Shown here: piece by piece, positions 23,401 to 35,413 of the stretch | Layout of the letters: the number at the start of each line of letters is the position of its first letter | How positions within the stretch are numbered: the stretch's first letter is position 1 | NCBI RefSeq assembly: GCF_009870125.1 | Contig: NC_046681.1 | Span: 21,403,001-21,467,000, forward strand | Direction of reading: 5' to 3' | DNA: 64,000 nucleotides | DNA from: Drosophila pseudoobscura | Lineage: Eukaryota > Arthropoda > Insecta > Diptera > Drosophilidae | Program-made: the position numbers and the translations under genes | The notes under the pieces: generated by a model | What the model was told of the DNA's origin: nothing | The model's database searches: none | Seen by the model: only the letters and a program-made list of their open reading frames with translations

Positions 23401-24148
23401 AACATTTTGGGAGAAGCAGAACCAGAGGAACAAGTATAAGAATATAATTAGCGGAAATTCTATAACTTCAATATAATTTTATTTTCGATATACTACATAC
23501 ATATATTATAGGGATAGTATAGATCATGCGACATAATATTTTGCATTAAATAAGTGTTCGTAAATCCTATTAAAGGTGGGACTTGTACTAAAATATAATC
23601 GTAAGGTATCGTTTGTGTTTTTCAATTCCTTAATTAAATACTTTTGGGTGCACGTACTATACATATGATATGCTAATTCCAATGTCAGAAACACTGCCCA
23701 GGACTGTATTAAAACCCAAGAATTTTCCTGAGATACAAAAATTAAATTGAATTAAATAATTATATAATCGGTTCTTAGTGTCCTTATGGATGTGTGTGGT
23801 GCTCTGCCGTTTGAACACCCTTTTTACTGCAAGTGTACCCAGAGAGTCAGCTAGAAAGAGCGAGCATTCCCTCGAGAGAGAGGCAGAGCGCAGAGAGAAC
23901 GAATTCAAGCGACGCAGAACGATAGAAGAGGACGGCGCTGCCACGTTGCAGTTGGCTTCGTTCTCGAATTTGCAATATGGACAAGAAGCGGCATGGTATG
24001 AAGCGGTATGGCGGCACGAATAACAGTGAAAACAGCAACAGCATAGAAACGTGTGGCAACATCTGCTGCTGCTGCTGCTGCTGTTTCTGCTCCTGCGGCT
24101 GCCGCTTGGTGCTTCTGCTCCTTGGGACTCGAAATCATATCGTTGTCG

Positions 24149-25662
24149 TCAGTCAGTCAGTTCAGTTCGGGTTTTTTCATTGCGGAATTAAACGGACACG
24201 TAGCCCAAAACAACAACCAGGCGACAGACCAAGACCATCCAAGGCGAAGGCAACAGCAACAACCAGAGCCACGGCAGGAGCAGCTGTAACAACAACAGCA
24301 GCGCAACAAATTCATCCACAGTCGATGCAAAAAGTTGATCCGAAAGCCCCCAGCCAGCCGCAATCGAATTATCCCGAAGTAGAACTCAATTTGCCTGTCC
24401 TGTGCGTGTACTGTGCTGTGGGTGCGTGTACGTGACTGTGTGTGTGTGTGTGTGTCTGCGTCCTTGGGGCTGGCTGGTCAGAACGGTATTAACTCAAACG
24501 GTATCCGAATCCGATTCGGGCCAGACGACACTACAGTCGCAGCCAAAGCCAAAGCCAAAGCCAGAGCATATTTCCATACAGCCGCCCACTCAAGAAGTCG
24601 CAACGGAAGCAGAATCAGGCCAGACCGGGGCCAGAAAATCAATTTCTAATTAACACAAGATATACATTAAAGAAAGGCGTACAAGCTGACTAAAATTTAA
24701 AGCAAGAAAAAATCATTCAAGCACAAGTACCGAAAAGTGTAGCTGCAGCAACATCAGCCCAGTCGCTTCCCCCTCATCCCAGTGTCGTCCCGGTCGTCCC
24801 GGTCGTCCCAGTCGCACTCTTCGTTTGGGGTCGCCATGCTGGACTAGCAGCAGCACAGCAGCACACGCCTGTTGTTGTACCTTGGGACAGAGCCGTGCAA
24901 CCGTAAAGAGAGAGTACCGTACCGAACCACATCGGTTCTGCCAGACGCAACGCCGCTGGTTAGGCCTGTCTGTGTGGAGGTGCAACGGGGGCTACAACAA
25001 AAGGGGTTTCCAGCAGCAACTGAAGCGATAACATAACATAACTGTGTGTGTGCGTCTATCGAGTGGTGCTGCATCGATATCCGATATAGTCCAGGTTCCA
25101 TCAATCAAATCAATCATCCATCATACAACTGCTGGTCTCTCGCTCTCTCTCTATGTCTCTCTCTGTCTGAATCTCACGCCTGCCGACATCTCCATTCGAA
25201 AAAGGCCTAAACCGAAGCAGCGAAGCAATTTCATCACAAAATTATCAATAAAATAAAATCCAGAGCTAGAGAAATAAAAACATATATAAAATAATAACTA
25301 CATCAAGTAATTAAAGAATTTTCTAATAAAGAAATCTGTGATTCGCTTATAAAAAAAAAAAAAAAACAAAAGATAGAAAGAAAGGATAAATACAGCAATT
25401 ATTTTCATACTACACTTTTTCCAAAAAGTAAAACCAATAAAAGTCTATGATAAATTCATATAATTTATTAAACACATTTTAACACAAATAAAATATAATA
25501 TTAATAATTAAAACAAATAAATACGGCACACGCAAAAGCAGACACGCCTCGAGGATAAGGCCAAGAATAACACCAGCAACCGCAACCGCCGCCGCAACAC
25601 CGCAGAAGCAGCAGCAGCACCGCACAGAAATTCACACAAGGTCAACGGAATTAATATTTTTT
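24149..25662 (+). promoter_or_regulatory. Probable promoter and long 5' leader exon of the GLYAT-like gene
   Basis: A cluster of initiator sequences (TCAGTC/TCAGTT) at 24149-24167 begins a stretch that reads like a fly 5' leader, with CAG/CAA-rich DNA, a GT run at 24437-24454 and repeated AAAGCC units at about 24543-24562. The AT-rich 25260-25520 part includes an A16 run. A good donor (GTAAGT) at 25663 could join the acceptor at 28334, just before the first coding ATG. Extra introns within this stretch are possible. Several upstream ATGs are present. The assignment to the GLYAT-like gene is inference from position and strand. Confidence 0.4.
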
Positions 25663-28334
25663 GTAAGTTCCGCACCCAGTCATGGGCACTATAAGAGTAA
25701 GAGTCGAAATCTGTGGGTATTTCATTTTTTCGTTTTGTTTTAATTGCGAAAATGTCGCTTACCAAACGTTTCTGTGCGCCATTCCCTGAAAAGTCAAGAT
25801 GCACATGTGCATGTCAATTATCGTGGATGCGATGCGCCCCAAGAAATCGCATCCGAAACGAAATCGGCGCCTAAGACCCACAACTAATGTCCCAAATCGA
25901 TCGGTGAACACCCTGCAAATCTGCCAATGGAATGGGTTAGGATGTGTCTTTGAAGAGCTTTGAATCCCCTATAAATATTAGTTATTAGGAACCCTTTAAT
26001 CCTTACATTCAACACACTTTAGCAAAGTTTTTATTTATATATCTTTCTGTAACTTGAACTTTTCTTTTTTTTAACGTTTTCTTACTATAAGTTATATTTT
26101 TGTTGTACTATAATTTCTTTCGTTTTCAATTTCTTTAACCTAACCTGTTTCTTCTTTATTTACCTGAATTATATCATCGTGACTTTCCGAACATCCATTT
26201 TTCAACCCTCTCCTGGTACTTGTTTCTTCTTCAAAACTAGTAATCATAATTATTTCCTGTTTTATACAGTCTTTTCGTTTTTAATTGTTAAATTCTTTGT
26301 CGATGTTCAACATTATCTTCTTATTACTTCGTTTCTTCTTTCATTATCCTAATCCACTTTTTTCCTCCTAATTTATGTCTCCCGTTTACTACTCAATCCT
26401 TTGCTCTTATCGATCTTTTCTCTAATCCTTTTTCTTGATTTTTTCAATCTCTTTCCGCTTTCAAAATGCTCCTGACTCTTTTCAGGAGATCTTATACATA
26501 TGTATACCTTCTCCTTCTTCATTCTTTTGTTGTTAAATCTTCCGTATCGTGAAATTATTCAGAACTCCATTCAGTTTTCTCCTGCAATTCTTTTCTTTTT
26601 TACTTCTTACTTCCTTATTTCGTATTCTTAATTTCCGCCACCTTGGAATTTTGCCAATCTGTCTTATTCATCCCCTTGCCTTTCACTTTCTACACTTCTC
26701 ATCCCTCATGGTCCTCCCATCATGCCATTTCTTGGGAAGGGAAGGGAACGGAACGAAGAACCAACTTCATGGCGAATTCATAAGACCCTCTGGCAGGGGT
26801 TTTTAAAAATTAACGCATCGCAGCCATACGGCATCTCAATAATTAGGCCAACAGCAAAAACAAGCAAAGCAGAATAAATTGGCTGGCAAGTGCGATGGCG
26901 ATGGCATGCCACAGGTACTCTCGGAAGGAAGGAAGGAACGGGGAATACGGCTAGTGCGAACGGGAATCGGATTCTGACTTGGTCTGGAACCGCCCGTGCG
27001 GAGTGTCGCTGTGAAATGTCAACGGTATTTTTATCCATAAAAATCAACAAAATCGGTCTCGGGCTCCCTTCATTATGCTTCGTCATGCAACAACCCGAAC
27101 AAGCCGAGGTGCGGACCAAGTGTGCTCTTCACAGGAATAGAAAAAACGCTTAGGTCTGATATTGATTTTGTCTTGCATTTACGAGTAGATGAATACTCGT
27201 ATGCTACACATGCAGTATAGCCGTAGCCCTGTCTGAGCCGGAGCAGACGTGGTGATGCAGACACATTCGTGGCATATCTTGGCCAGTAGTCTCGCTCACA
27301 GTCGCAGTCGCAGCCAGGGCGGGGTCCACATCCGCCCACGCCGTTTCTCTGGAATGGGATCTTGGCTCATGTACAACATGACTAATTCTAATTCCAGCCA
27401 GCATGTGCCACACTATTACGTTCATTTTGGGACACAGCACACAAATATTATAGCTGCAGTAAATAGTCATAGTAACCCACCAGGGAGGAGACTCTAAACA
27501 GAGCAGAGGAGAGTCCTTGGACAAGTGAAGGATAATGATATTTGGCGCATTAGTCAATCAATCACAACGGCAATCAATCAAACACGATAACAAACAAATA
27601 AAGTGGCAAAATATCAGAATTCAGAAGATGTAGAGCATAGGTTGACCCCAAGGAAATAATCTTTTGTGAATAGTTTGGGTGTTCCTAATGTTCTGAAGAT
27701 AAAATATTGATCGCTGCAATTGAAATCCAGTGGAATCCCAGCCCAGTATTTCCCATTTAAGTGTACCCCAAATCATTGAATCAAAATACCTGACGCTAAT
27801 TGGCTCAAATTTCGGTTAATCAAATCAAATTGTTTATGGACGTTGGGGAGGAGGCAGAATTTTGATGATTACCGTTCAATGCTGGTATTTTGGCATTGCA
27901 CTTTGCTGGTAATTTGGCTCAATTGCTGATGTCCTTCCGATGCACAACACACAACCCATTTGCATGGCTAAGCAGGTAACAGCAACAACGGCAGCCACAT
28001 GTGTCCTCATCGTATGAGTCCTGTCGCCAATCCACAATCCCCATGTACCGTGGAAGCACTTGCAACAGAGCATCCTCTCCGTCCGGTTGTGTGTGGCGCC
28101 CACTCTCTCCGGTTCTTGTTGTTTTTTGTGACTTTTCATTTCACTTTGTCGTTGAGCTCTGACCTTGAAAGAGGCCAAAACGTGAGACCTTCATATACGT
28201 AGGGTTTCGTTACATATATTGTAGGAGTATAAGTATAGCCCAGAGAGGAAAAATCCTTGGTAATAGCCGAGATGATTAACCCCACGTCAAACCTGCATTT
28301 ATTTGATTTTCTTGGTATTGTTGTTTTTCCACAG
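25663..28334 (+). other. Probable 5' intron of the GLYAT-like gene
   Basis: No supported gene. About 26030-26720 is strongly T/C-rich on the plus strand, made of TTCTT and CTTTT-type runs, unlike its surroundings. The remainder is ordinary intronic DNA. The region ends with a TTTTTCCACAG acceptor. Confidence 0.4.
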
Positions 28335-28336
28335 AA

Positions 28337-30405
28337 ATGGAAATCATTCCTGAAGGTAAACACTTTCGTTTGGTGCATGAATCAGAGCTTCCAGAAATTT
28401 TGGTAACTTTAGAACGCTATCTGCCGGAATCATTAAAGGTACGTATAAATATATCCCCCTGTGTATATCCCCCCATCTCTTCCTCTTCCTCTCGCTCCTT
28501 TCTTTATCTCCGAAAACAGTAGAGCATTTGAGCGGTAACTTGACACCCAGAAAAGAGTTACCACGCCCATTTCTCAGATAATTTACCAACAATTACCTGC
28601 ATGTTCCCGAACCGAACCGAACCGAAACGGATGGGAAAATGGGTGGCACTCAGAAGGCGTCGTCACAGCCCGCCTATACCACAAATCATGCAACCCCAAA
28701 CCCAAACCGAGCCGGGCTCGCAGTTTTTCCTTTTTGTTGACCTGTTTTCACTGTTTACGCTGGCTTCTCTACTCTTCTCTTATTTTTGTTGTACTTCAAT
28801 TTGAACTGTACCCCTCCGCCCTGGCCTTTCCCTCTCACCATCACGTGTGGCTTGTGCCTGTGCTTTTGTTATAGCCCTGGCTATATCTGTGGCAGGGAGT
28901 TTCGGCGGCTTGGCACCAGCCTCAAGGATTTGAAGTTGGCTAAAGTTTCGATTTTCAGTGGGAAAAAACTTTTCTTTTCGGGGCGGTTACCAACAGCTTT
29001 AGGAATGCGATTTCCACCAACACGTGACTCGCTGGGGCTGTGAATATTTTTGTGGTAATTTCTGCATTCAACCGGCTTTTGAGGGATAAATGTCCATTTA
29101 AATATTTTATTTAAATACGCCCATAGAATGTGTACGAATCTGATGCTCGAGACCGATGGTTCCACGGAACTCTTAGGCTATAGTAATCATGTGAACCCGA
29201 AACTATAAGTTCTTTACAAAATTTTAATTAAAATTGTGCATACTCGTATCTTTGCAGTTTCATCAAACCATAAAAACGTACCTGAATGATCGTATTTGGG
29301 ATTTTAAGTTTTATGTTGCTAAGGATTGGCCAGAAAAACCGATAATTCTTCATTTTCCAGGATGCACGCTTGCGGTAAGTACAATAAAACCAGAAAAATT
29401 AACCAAAAATCAAAAAACGCTCAAATTGATATTGCAGCCGCACAACAATATTTACCAAACCCTGGGGATATTTTGTCCATCCGCACACATCGAGCATGTA
29501 GATATGATGCGCACCGAAGATGTACTTATAGATTGGCAGAAGCCTATGTACCTGAACTTTACGCACATCGCCATTATGAATCGCCTGGATGACTTCTACT
29601 CAAAGTTCGGTGTGATGGAGCGACTCAGTGGTGATATCTATGTGTGCAACAAGCTCAATGCCGAACTGGAACTGGAGCCGCTGCCGGAAGATGCGGAGAT
29701 GCGTCCGCTGACCCTGGACAATGTGCAGGGCATACACGATCTATATCCTGCCAATGAAATCGAATGCGTCCGGCTCTTTGACATACTCGTGCGCAAGCTG
29801 CCCGGCTTGGGGATCTTTCGCAAGGACACCAGTGAGCTGGCCGCATGGATGGTCCACTCGTACTACGGTGCTATGTTTTCAATGCAAACACGTCCAGATT
29901 TTCGACGCATGGGGTGAGTATGGCTGTATAGTGTTACCCATAGATGTGTGGACCCTTGAATGCTCTAAACCATAAATTCGTTCACCCGTTTTGCAGTTAT
30001 GGCATCCGTCTGGCCAAGTCTCTGACGCAGTTGGTCATCGAGCGTGGCTATACGCCTTTCGTTGTGATTCGTCCACAGAATGATGCGTCCCGGAATCTGT
30101 ACACGAAACTCGGCTACGAGAAGGCCTTCGAAACGTGCCGCGTGCGGATGACGCCCGACTGCTACGAGGATAGCACTGTGGGCACCATAAGTAACTCATC
30201 CTATGCCAAGTTTCCGCCACTACCTCAGGGGGAGTGCGTCATTGTTGCGGGGCGCTTGGGCAAGCATGTGCATGGCGAGAGCCAGAGCCAGACCGTCGAC
30301 GAGGGCATCGAGGATATGTTGGCTGAAAAATGTGATATCCGCAGCGACGAGGCTAGAGGGGAGCGCAAGACCACAACCGACGAGGGCATCGGCGAGGACA
30401 AGTAG
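28337..30405 (+). CDS. GNAT acetyltransferase, glycine N-acyltransferase-like
   Basis: Exons are 28337-28438, 29258-29374, 29438-29913 and 29997-30405, giving about 367 aa. This is probably the counterpart of D. melanogaster CG15628. The N-terminal half matches the GLYAT layout. The acetyl-CoA loop RRMGYGIRLAKSL spans the last intron, with the R-x-x-G-x-G core intact, and strand-helix elements (FVVIRPQNDASRNLYTKLGY) follow as in GNAT folds. The family transfers an acyl group from CoA to an amino group. The acceptor here is unknown. An extra acidic tail of about 60 residues (after about residue 305) is not part of the GNAT fold. Intron 2 is 63 bases, in frame and without a stop, so retention would insert 21 residues. 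The start follows an acceptor by two bases. The gene converges on Fnta. Confidence 0.85.
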
Positions 30406-32654
30406 GAACAGGACGCTGATTCTCAGATTCGCAGGTTCTCAGATTGGGGCGCTATACCTACGCTATACTTATGCTTAATGCTGTAAGCACCTCTTAGGAC
30501 TCTTTAGGACAGACAGGACACAGGCACAAACAAAAGTGGCGCTGATTTTTTAAACGATTACACATACATATATCTATTAATCTATTAATGGAACCTGTAC
30601 GAATACGAGTATATTTATAGATGGTATATGAAGCTTCCTCCTCACACAGAACGCGGCGTCGGAGAACGGACATTTTCGACAGCAGTTAAAGGATTTATTT
30701 TATATGGGGGTATTGATAACAATTCGAGATCAAAGTCTACGTAGAGAATGAACGCTGAAGTCCGAAAATTTTAAAAAAGGAACCGAAGAACAGAGAGAAA
30801 CTTTTAATTTTTTGCTAAAAATGCTTTTACAAAAATGTACTCCAAGAACGTGGAGCAAGCACAAACAGAATGAATGGATCGTAAAGCAGACCAGACAAAA
30901 CGAGCGCATCAATTTATTATAAACTATTATATATATATATATATATATATATATTAACTCTATATATCAAATTGTTAAATGTACTAAACGAACACAAGAA
31001 CAACAACTTCTCTCTTCTGGCTCTCCGCGCAAAAAAAAAAACAAAAACACTCTCTGAATGGGAAGATACTCCGTAATTGGGAATAAAAAAAAATCAAACA
31101 AATATTTCGTTTGGGCCATGGAACAGAGCTTTGCACACGACACGTTTCCTCCTCCTCTTTTTTGACAATTTAAAGAATCTAATACTATACAAAAAACATC
31201 AAACATATATACATATATATTTTTCAGATATTATTAAATACTTGCTGTGCCCAAACGAAATGCTTTGATTTTTTGAGACGACAAGAAAATCTGGATTTAT
31301 AGGCTTTTTTCTAATTTATATATATACCCACAAGCCAAGCCCAATGGAAGGATAACGAAAGCGAAAACCAAACAAAAAACACAACAAAATAAATATATAT
31401 TTTATTATTACGAAATTTTATTAAACTATGCAAACGAGTACTCAATGATCAATGATTTTTTGCCCCTATTTAGCTGAACTAAAAAAAAAGAAACAAACCA
31501 AAAAAAACACGCCAAAGATGTCTTCTGCTTGATTTTAAGAACATACTTCTCCCCCCCCTACCACTCCTCTCAGAAGATTGATTCTAATTGGAATCGCTCC
31601 TGGGAGAATTTCCATTATAAAGAACTCAAAATATATGCAAGAAAATCAAATTAATGAAAAAGTTATATATTACAAAACTGCTATATTGTATGTACTCGAA
31701 CAAAACCAAAAACAAAAACAAAAAAAAATACAAGTAAAAAATTTAAATAAATAACAATATTGAGACAGCAACTGAAGGTGTTTCCTGCCTTCACCGCCAC
31801 CTCCACTTCGCCAAACGAAAAAGATAACAAACAAATTACAGCAGCAGTCGATAAAGGGCTCGTTACAGATAATAACTGAACACATATTGTATGATGCTCT
31901 TTTAGAGAGGATGTTATATAGAAATGTGCCCCCAGTAGCTTACAACTCTTAAAATTATCTTAGAAATTGCTTTCGGGTTGCGATTCAAGCGACATCGACC
32001 CAGCAGGAGCTTAAGTCTAATTTATGACTAGCTAAACCTGACCCTTCTGTTTTCTGATCCAATTGTTTATGCATCCTTGATAAGCGATTATGTAATACTA
32101 ACTAATTCATACTAAAAATGTGACTGTGACTACATTTTCCTTTCTGTCTCAAGCAATTTTAAACGCTCTGAAGAAAAGTATCATCCATTTTCCCACAACA
32201 ATTTGTAGCTGACCTAGAGACTTTCACACAAAAGATTGTTCTTACCAAGCATAACATAAAATTATTTTCTATAATTTATGGGCTCACTTCTGCCACTCAA
32301 AACAGAGAACAGAGCTTCCCAGCTAGAGTACATACTGCGCTAAACTTATCTCTGCCTCATTGTTAATTTAATGAAATTTACGTGTACAAACACGCCGGTG
32401 CGCTTAGATAAACAATGCATGGACATGGCAGCGGTGTGGCAAGGCAAAGCAAGCAATGCGGCAAACAAAAAAGCTCTCGCACACTCACATAAACATGCAT
32501 GAAAGATGATATATGGATGTGGAAATGTTCTGAGTTTGGGGCTTGCAACATGGCTGATGGGTAGGTTACAATTTAAATTTATTTCTGTATAAAGAAGGCC
32601 TAAGTACGCAAATAGATTAAAACTAAGACGAAGCCAAGTATGGAACTGATGGAA
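30406..32654. other. Convergent 3' regions of the GLYAT-like gene and Fnta
   Basis: AT-rich, with no supported coding sequence. A TA dinucleotide run lies at about 30929-30955. A poly(A) signal AATAAA at 31388 would suit the acetyltransferase, and a minus-strand AATAAA at 32578-32583 lies 72 bases past the Fnta stop. Several A-rich tracts are present. I see no transposon. Confidence 0.6.
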
Positions 32655-33797
32655 CTATTGATTCGCCTTCTCAGAGCTCTTGTTCAGCTGGTCCTTCAAA
32701 TGATTGGCTACATACTGCCAGTATTTGCGCCGAATCACATCGTGTTTGCTAGCCATGTCGTCGCATAGGTCATACACCTTGCGTGCTTTCTGTTCGCGGT
32801 CACTGCACTCGTTCTGCATTGTCTGCTCCTGGTAGAGGTCGATCAGAAAGGCCATCAGATATGGCGAACGGTTGCCGGCCTGGTAGAGTTCCTCAGCAAA
32901 TTCCACCACAGCCGGATGGTTGTTCAGCAGCCCGTTTCCGTACGGGCTCTGTCGGATTACTCCTATCAAATAGTTCCAGGCACTCTCGTTGTTTTTGATG
33001 ATGCGAATGCGATTCATAGCGTAGATCAGCTCTTGATCGACCAGGTTAGGGTTGAAGCCCAAGTGCTTGATCACAAAGAAGCGCTGATTCCAAGCCGAAT
33101 TGTTGCGCTGGTCCTCACCGATCAAGCGATCCACAAAAGACAGCTCGGAATCATAGAGGCTGCAAGACATGTACCAAATACAGTAAATACAGTAAAGTAC
33201 AATCGCAGTAAACAGCTTAAACAGCGATTTTTCCTACTCACTTAAATGTGCGTATGGCCCACTGGCGATGCTGCCAGGCGTGATAGTTCTTGGCATCTCC
33301 ATCGTTTATCAGGGCATTCTCCGTCAGCTCCAGCTCGTTGCTGGCATCGTTCAGCATCTCGACAATGACGCGCCTGTGGTGCCACACCTGATAGTTCTTC
33401 GAGTTTTGACCGATCACCTCGCTTAGGTAGTCCAGCTCCACGTTCAGATCGGCCTTCAGCTCTCTCAGTATGTCGCGCCTGTACTGCCACACCGTGTAGT
33501 TGGCCGGATTCAGGCGCAGGGCGTCTGTGGTCAGGTCCAAGGCACGCTGGCTCTTCTCTCCCTTGGCAATTATGGCACGCATGAAATCGAATACCTCGCG
33601 AACTGCAATCAAACATTACATTCAGTCTGCCACACTAATCTTATTCGGCATTACTCACACTTCTGGCTGTAAGCTATGGATACCACTGGGTTGGGGCCGT
33701 CATCCTGGGCCAGCGGCGCTATATCGGCCCACTCCGCGCGCTCGCTGTACGGAATCCATTCCGTGCCCAAGTATTCGTCATCCGAGCTGTCACCCAT
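32655..33797 (-). CDS. Fnta: Protein farnesyltransferase/geranylgeranyltransferase I alpha subunit
   Basis: Exons are 33797-33659, 33602-33242 and 33159-32655, giving 334 aa, typical of the family. It is the shared alpha subunit that pairs with either the farnesyl- or geranylgeranyl-transferase beta subunit to attach prenyl groups to CaaX-box proteins in the cytosol. The tetratricopeptide-like PFTA repeats are plain, each built on an N/S-x(2-3)-W-x-x-R core: [38 protein letters not shown] and SAWNYLIG. The acidic N-terminus ([12 protein letters not shown]) is also typical. This is probably D. melanogaster CG2976. An additional leader intron is likely, with a donor (GTAAGT) at about 34058. The promoter region abuts repeat copy B. 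Confidence 0.92.
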
Positions 33798-34195
33798 TTC
33801 TGTGAACCTACAGCGTTGGATAAACGACTTCTTAACTGAGTGGAAATTCTGAGAATGTGATAGCTGCTCAAATCGTTTCGCTCTCTGTCGCTGCTGGCCG
33901 TTGTCTTGTGTGTTGTATAAAAGTAGAAACCACTTATCGCTGGCTGGCGGTGGCGGCCTGCCACTATTTGTTGATTTACTGACTGACGTCGACAAAAACA
34001 GCGATATTTGTGTTTATTGAATACCTCGTCTGAATAAAACTCCATTACTTACCACTCTTTGGCGACTATTTAGAGCTTATCACAGAGTTCGATTACAGTT
34101 TTGGTTGTTTTATTTGCGTAAAAATTATTATAAATTTTATTATTCTTGTGCACTACTGGAAAATACTAGAAAATACTATGAAAAGTACAAGACCT

Positions 34196-35050
34196 TCGAA
34201 ATATACCAAAATATACCGTCTCATTTTCAATATATACCGCAAATGTACTGACGAATTATTTAAGTTATATTATACATATTCCTCGTGTTTGTTCTTTCGT
34301 CGAATATTACTAGCTAGATAGCACCCTCATCCTTGCCCACATAATTTTATCGAATACATTAATCAATTTTCTATTTGACTGGCTTGTTTTAAATACACCC
34401 TTTTATTGGATTAAGTCTAAAAAAGCTCAAACATAAAAGAGCTATCCTCCCAATTCCTCAATTTTTATATTCCGTTGAATAATGCTGGCTAATAAAGACT
34501 CTGAGTTTTGCCTACATAATTTTATCCCATTGATGAATCAATTTTCTACAAGTTTGTTACTTTTGGGTACTCCGTTTTGTTGTATTGTGTATAGAACATG
34601 ATTTAAACAAAAAAGTTCTATACAGAAACAGTGACAACGTGAGTATGGAGTGTCACGTTTACAGACATGTTGCTTGTCAACCGGAGTATAGTATGGACAT
34701 TTCTATACCCTATTTCGTTAATTTTATATGAACTTTTCTCAGATAGGTTATGTACCTATTCATGCATTTGAATAGTTTCCTGTATATATGTACATACATA
34801 TATGTATATCTCGATGCCGGTACGTATTCTAGGTCTCTGCAAGTAGACACTAAACTGCAAAATTTCGCAGTGATAGCTTTAAAACAAACATTTTCTCAAC
34901 TCTATAATATCCTTTTCCTTAGAGTATTAAAGAGAGGATTTTCCGACCCAAGTAGAGAGCAAATCCCAAAAAAAGAGAGCAAGTTCCACCAAACTTGAGC
35001 GCCAAATAGAAAATGTTTGAAAGTGAATTGAGCGACAAGGATTTAAATGC
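34196..35050 (+). repeat. Dispersed promoter-proximal repeat, copy B
   Basis: Starts with AAATATACC/AAATATACCGTCTCATTTT next to the Fnta 5' region. It has both sub-units (about 34300 and 34480), the CCTATTTCGTTAATTTTATATG block, and the GCGACAAGGATTTAAATGCA far end that also closes copy A. The motif end faces the gene. It is clearly the same family as copy A and alignable along most of its length. Confidence 0.7.
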
Positions 35051-35212
35051 ATTACATTGGAATAAATAAATAAATGATCTATGATTTTGATACTCGGCAT
35101 CAACTTCAATGTAGTCTGAAAGACACAAATATTTGTCTTGCTCAAACTGCCTGCTAATTTTTAGGTTTTTATTCCTTGGCACATAGTCTTCAATAGCTGT
35201 GTAGTCGACCAT
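34919..35212 (-). other. Small open frame, part unique and part repeat-derived
   Basis: From an ATG at 35212 a 97-codon frame runs leftwards. The first half (MVDYTAIEDYVPR, FEQDKYLCLSDYIEVDAEYQ) has plausible protein composition. The second half lies in repeat copy B. A perfect match to Ohler motif 7 (TATCAGCACTACC, minus strand) at 35237-35249 sits just upstream. It may be a remnant of a small gene cut by the repeat, a young gene, or chance. No homologue is recognised. Confidence 0.3.
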
Positions 35213-35413
35213 CACTAGTAACGATTGATATTTTTGGGTAGTGCTGATAAGGAGCTATGTATATTTTAATATATAATACACAATTTTGAATTATTGAATT
35301 AGCAAAACATTTATTACGAATTGAATAAAAGTGCACAAAGTGCCACAAATTTACTTAATTGCTAGACGTAGATATTCTCCGTGCGAGTTACACTATAAAT
35401 TAATAGAGTTCTC

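Larger units (their letters stand above)
19587..24148. other. Long gene-poor region
   Basis: No supported gene. It contains a partial promoter-type repeat at 19716-19865 and an inverted-repeat element at 20303-20485. A GT microsatellite lies at about 20920-20938, with a short run of a CCCTG(C) unit at about 20973-20995. Open frames such as 21644-21946 (100 codons) and 20781-21098 have no codon bias or splice context and look like chance. The 22600-23300 part contains GA and GT tracts typical of fly promoter or leader DNA. Confidence 0.5.

Noticed and set aside
23977-24435. 152-codon frame with a Cys run from a CTG repeat
   Set aside because: The Cys stretch comes from a microsatellite, the frame crosses the likely transcription start, and codon use is not protein-like. 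More likely promoter and leader DNA.
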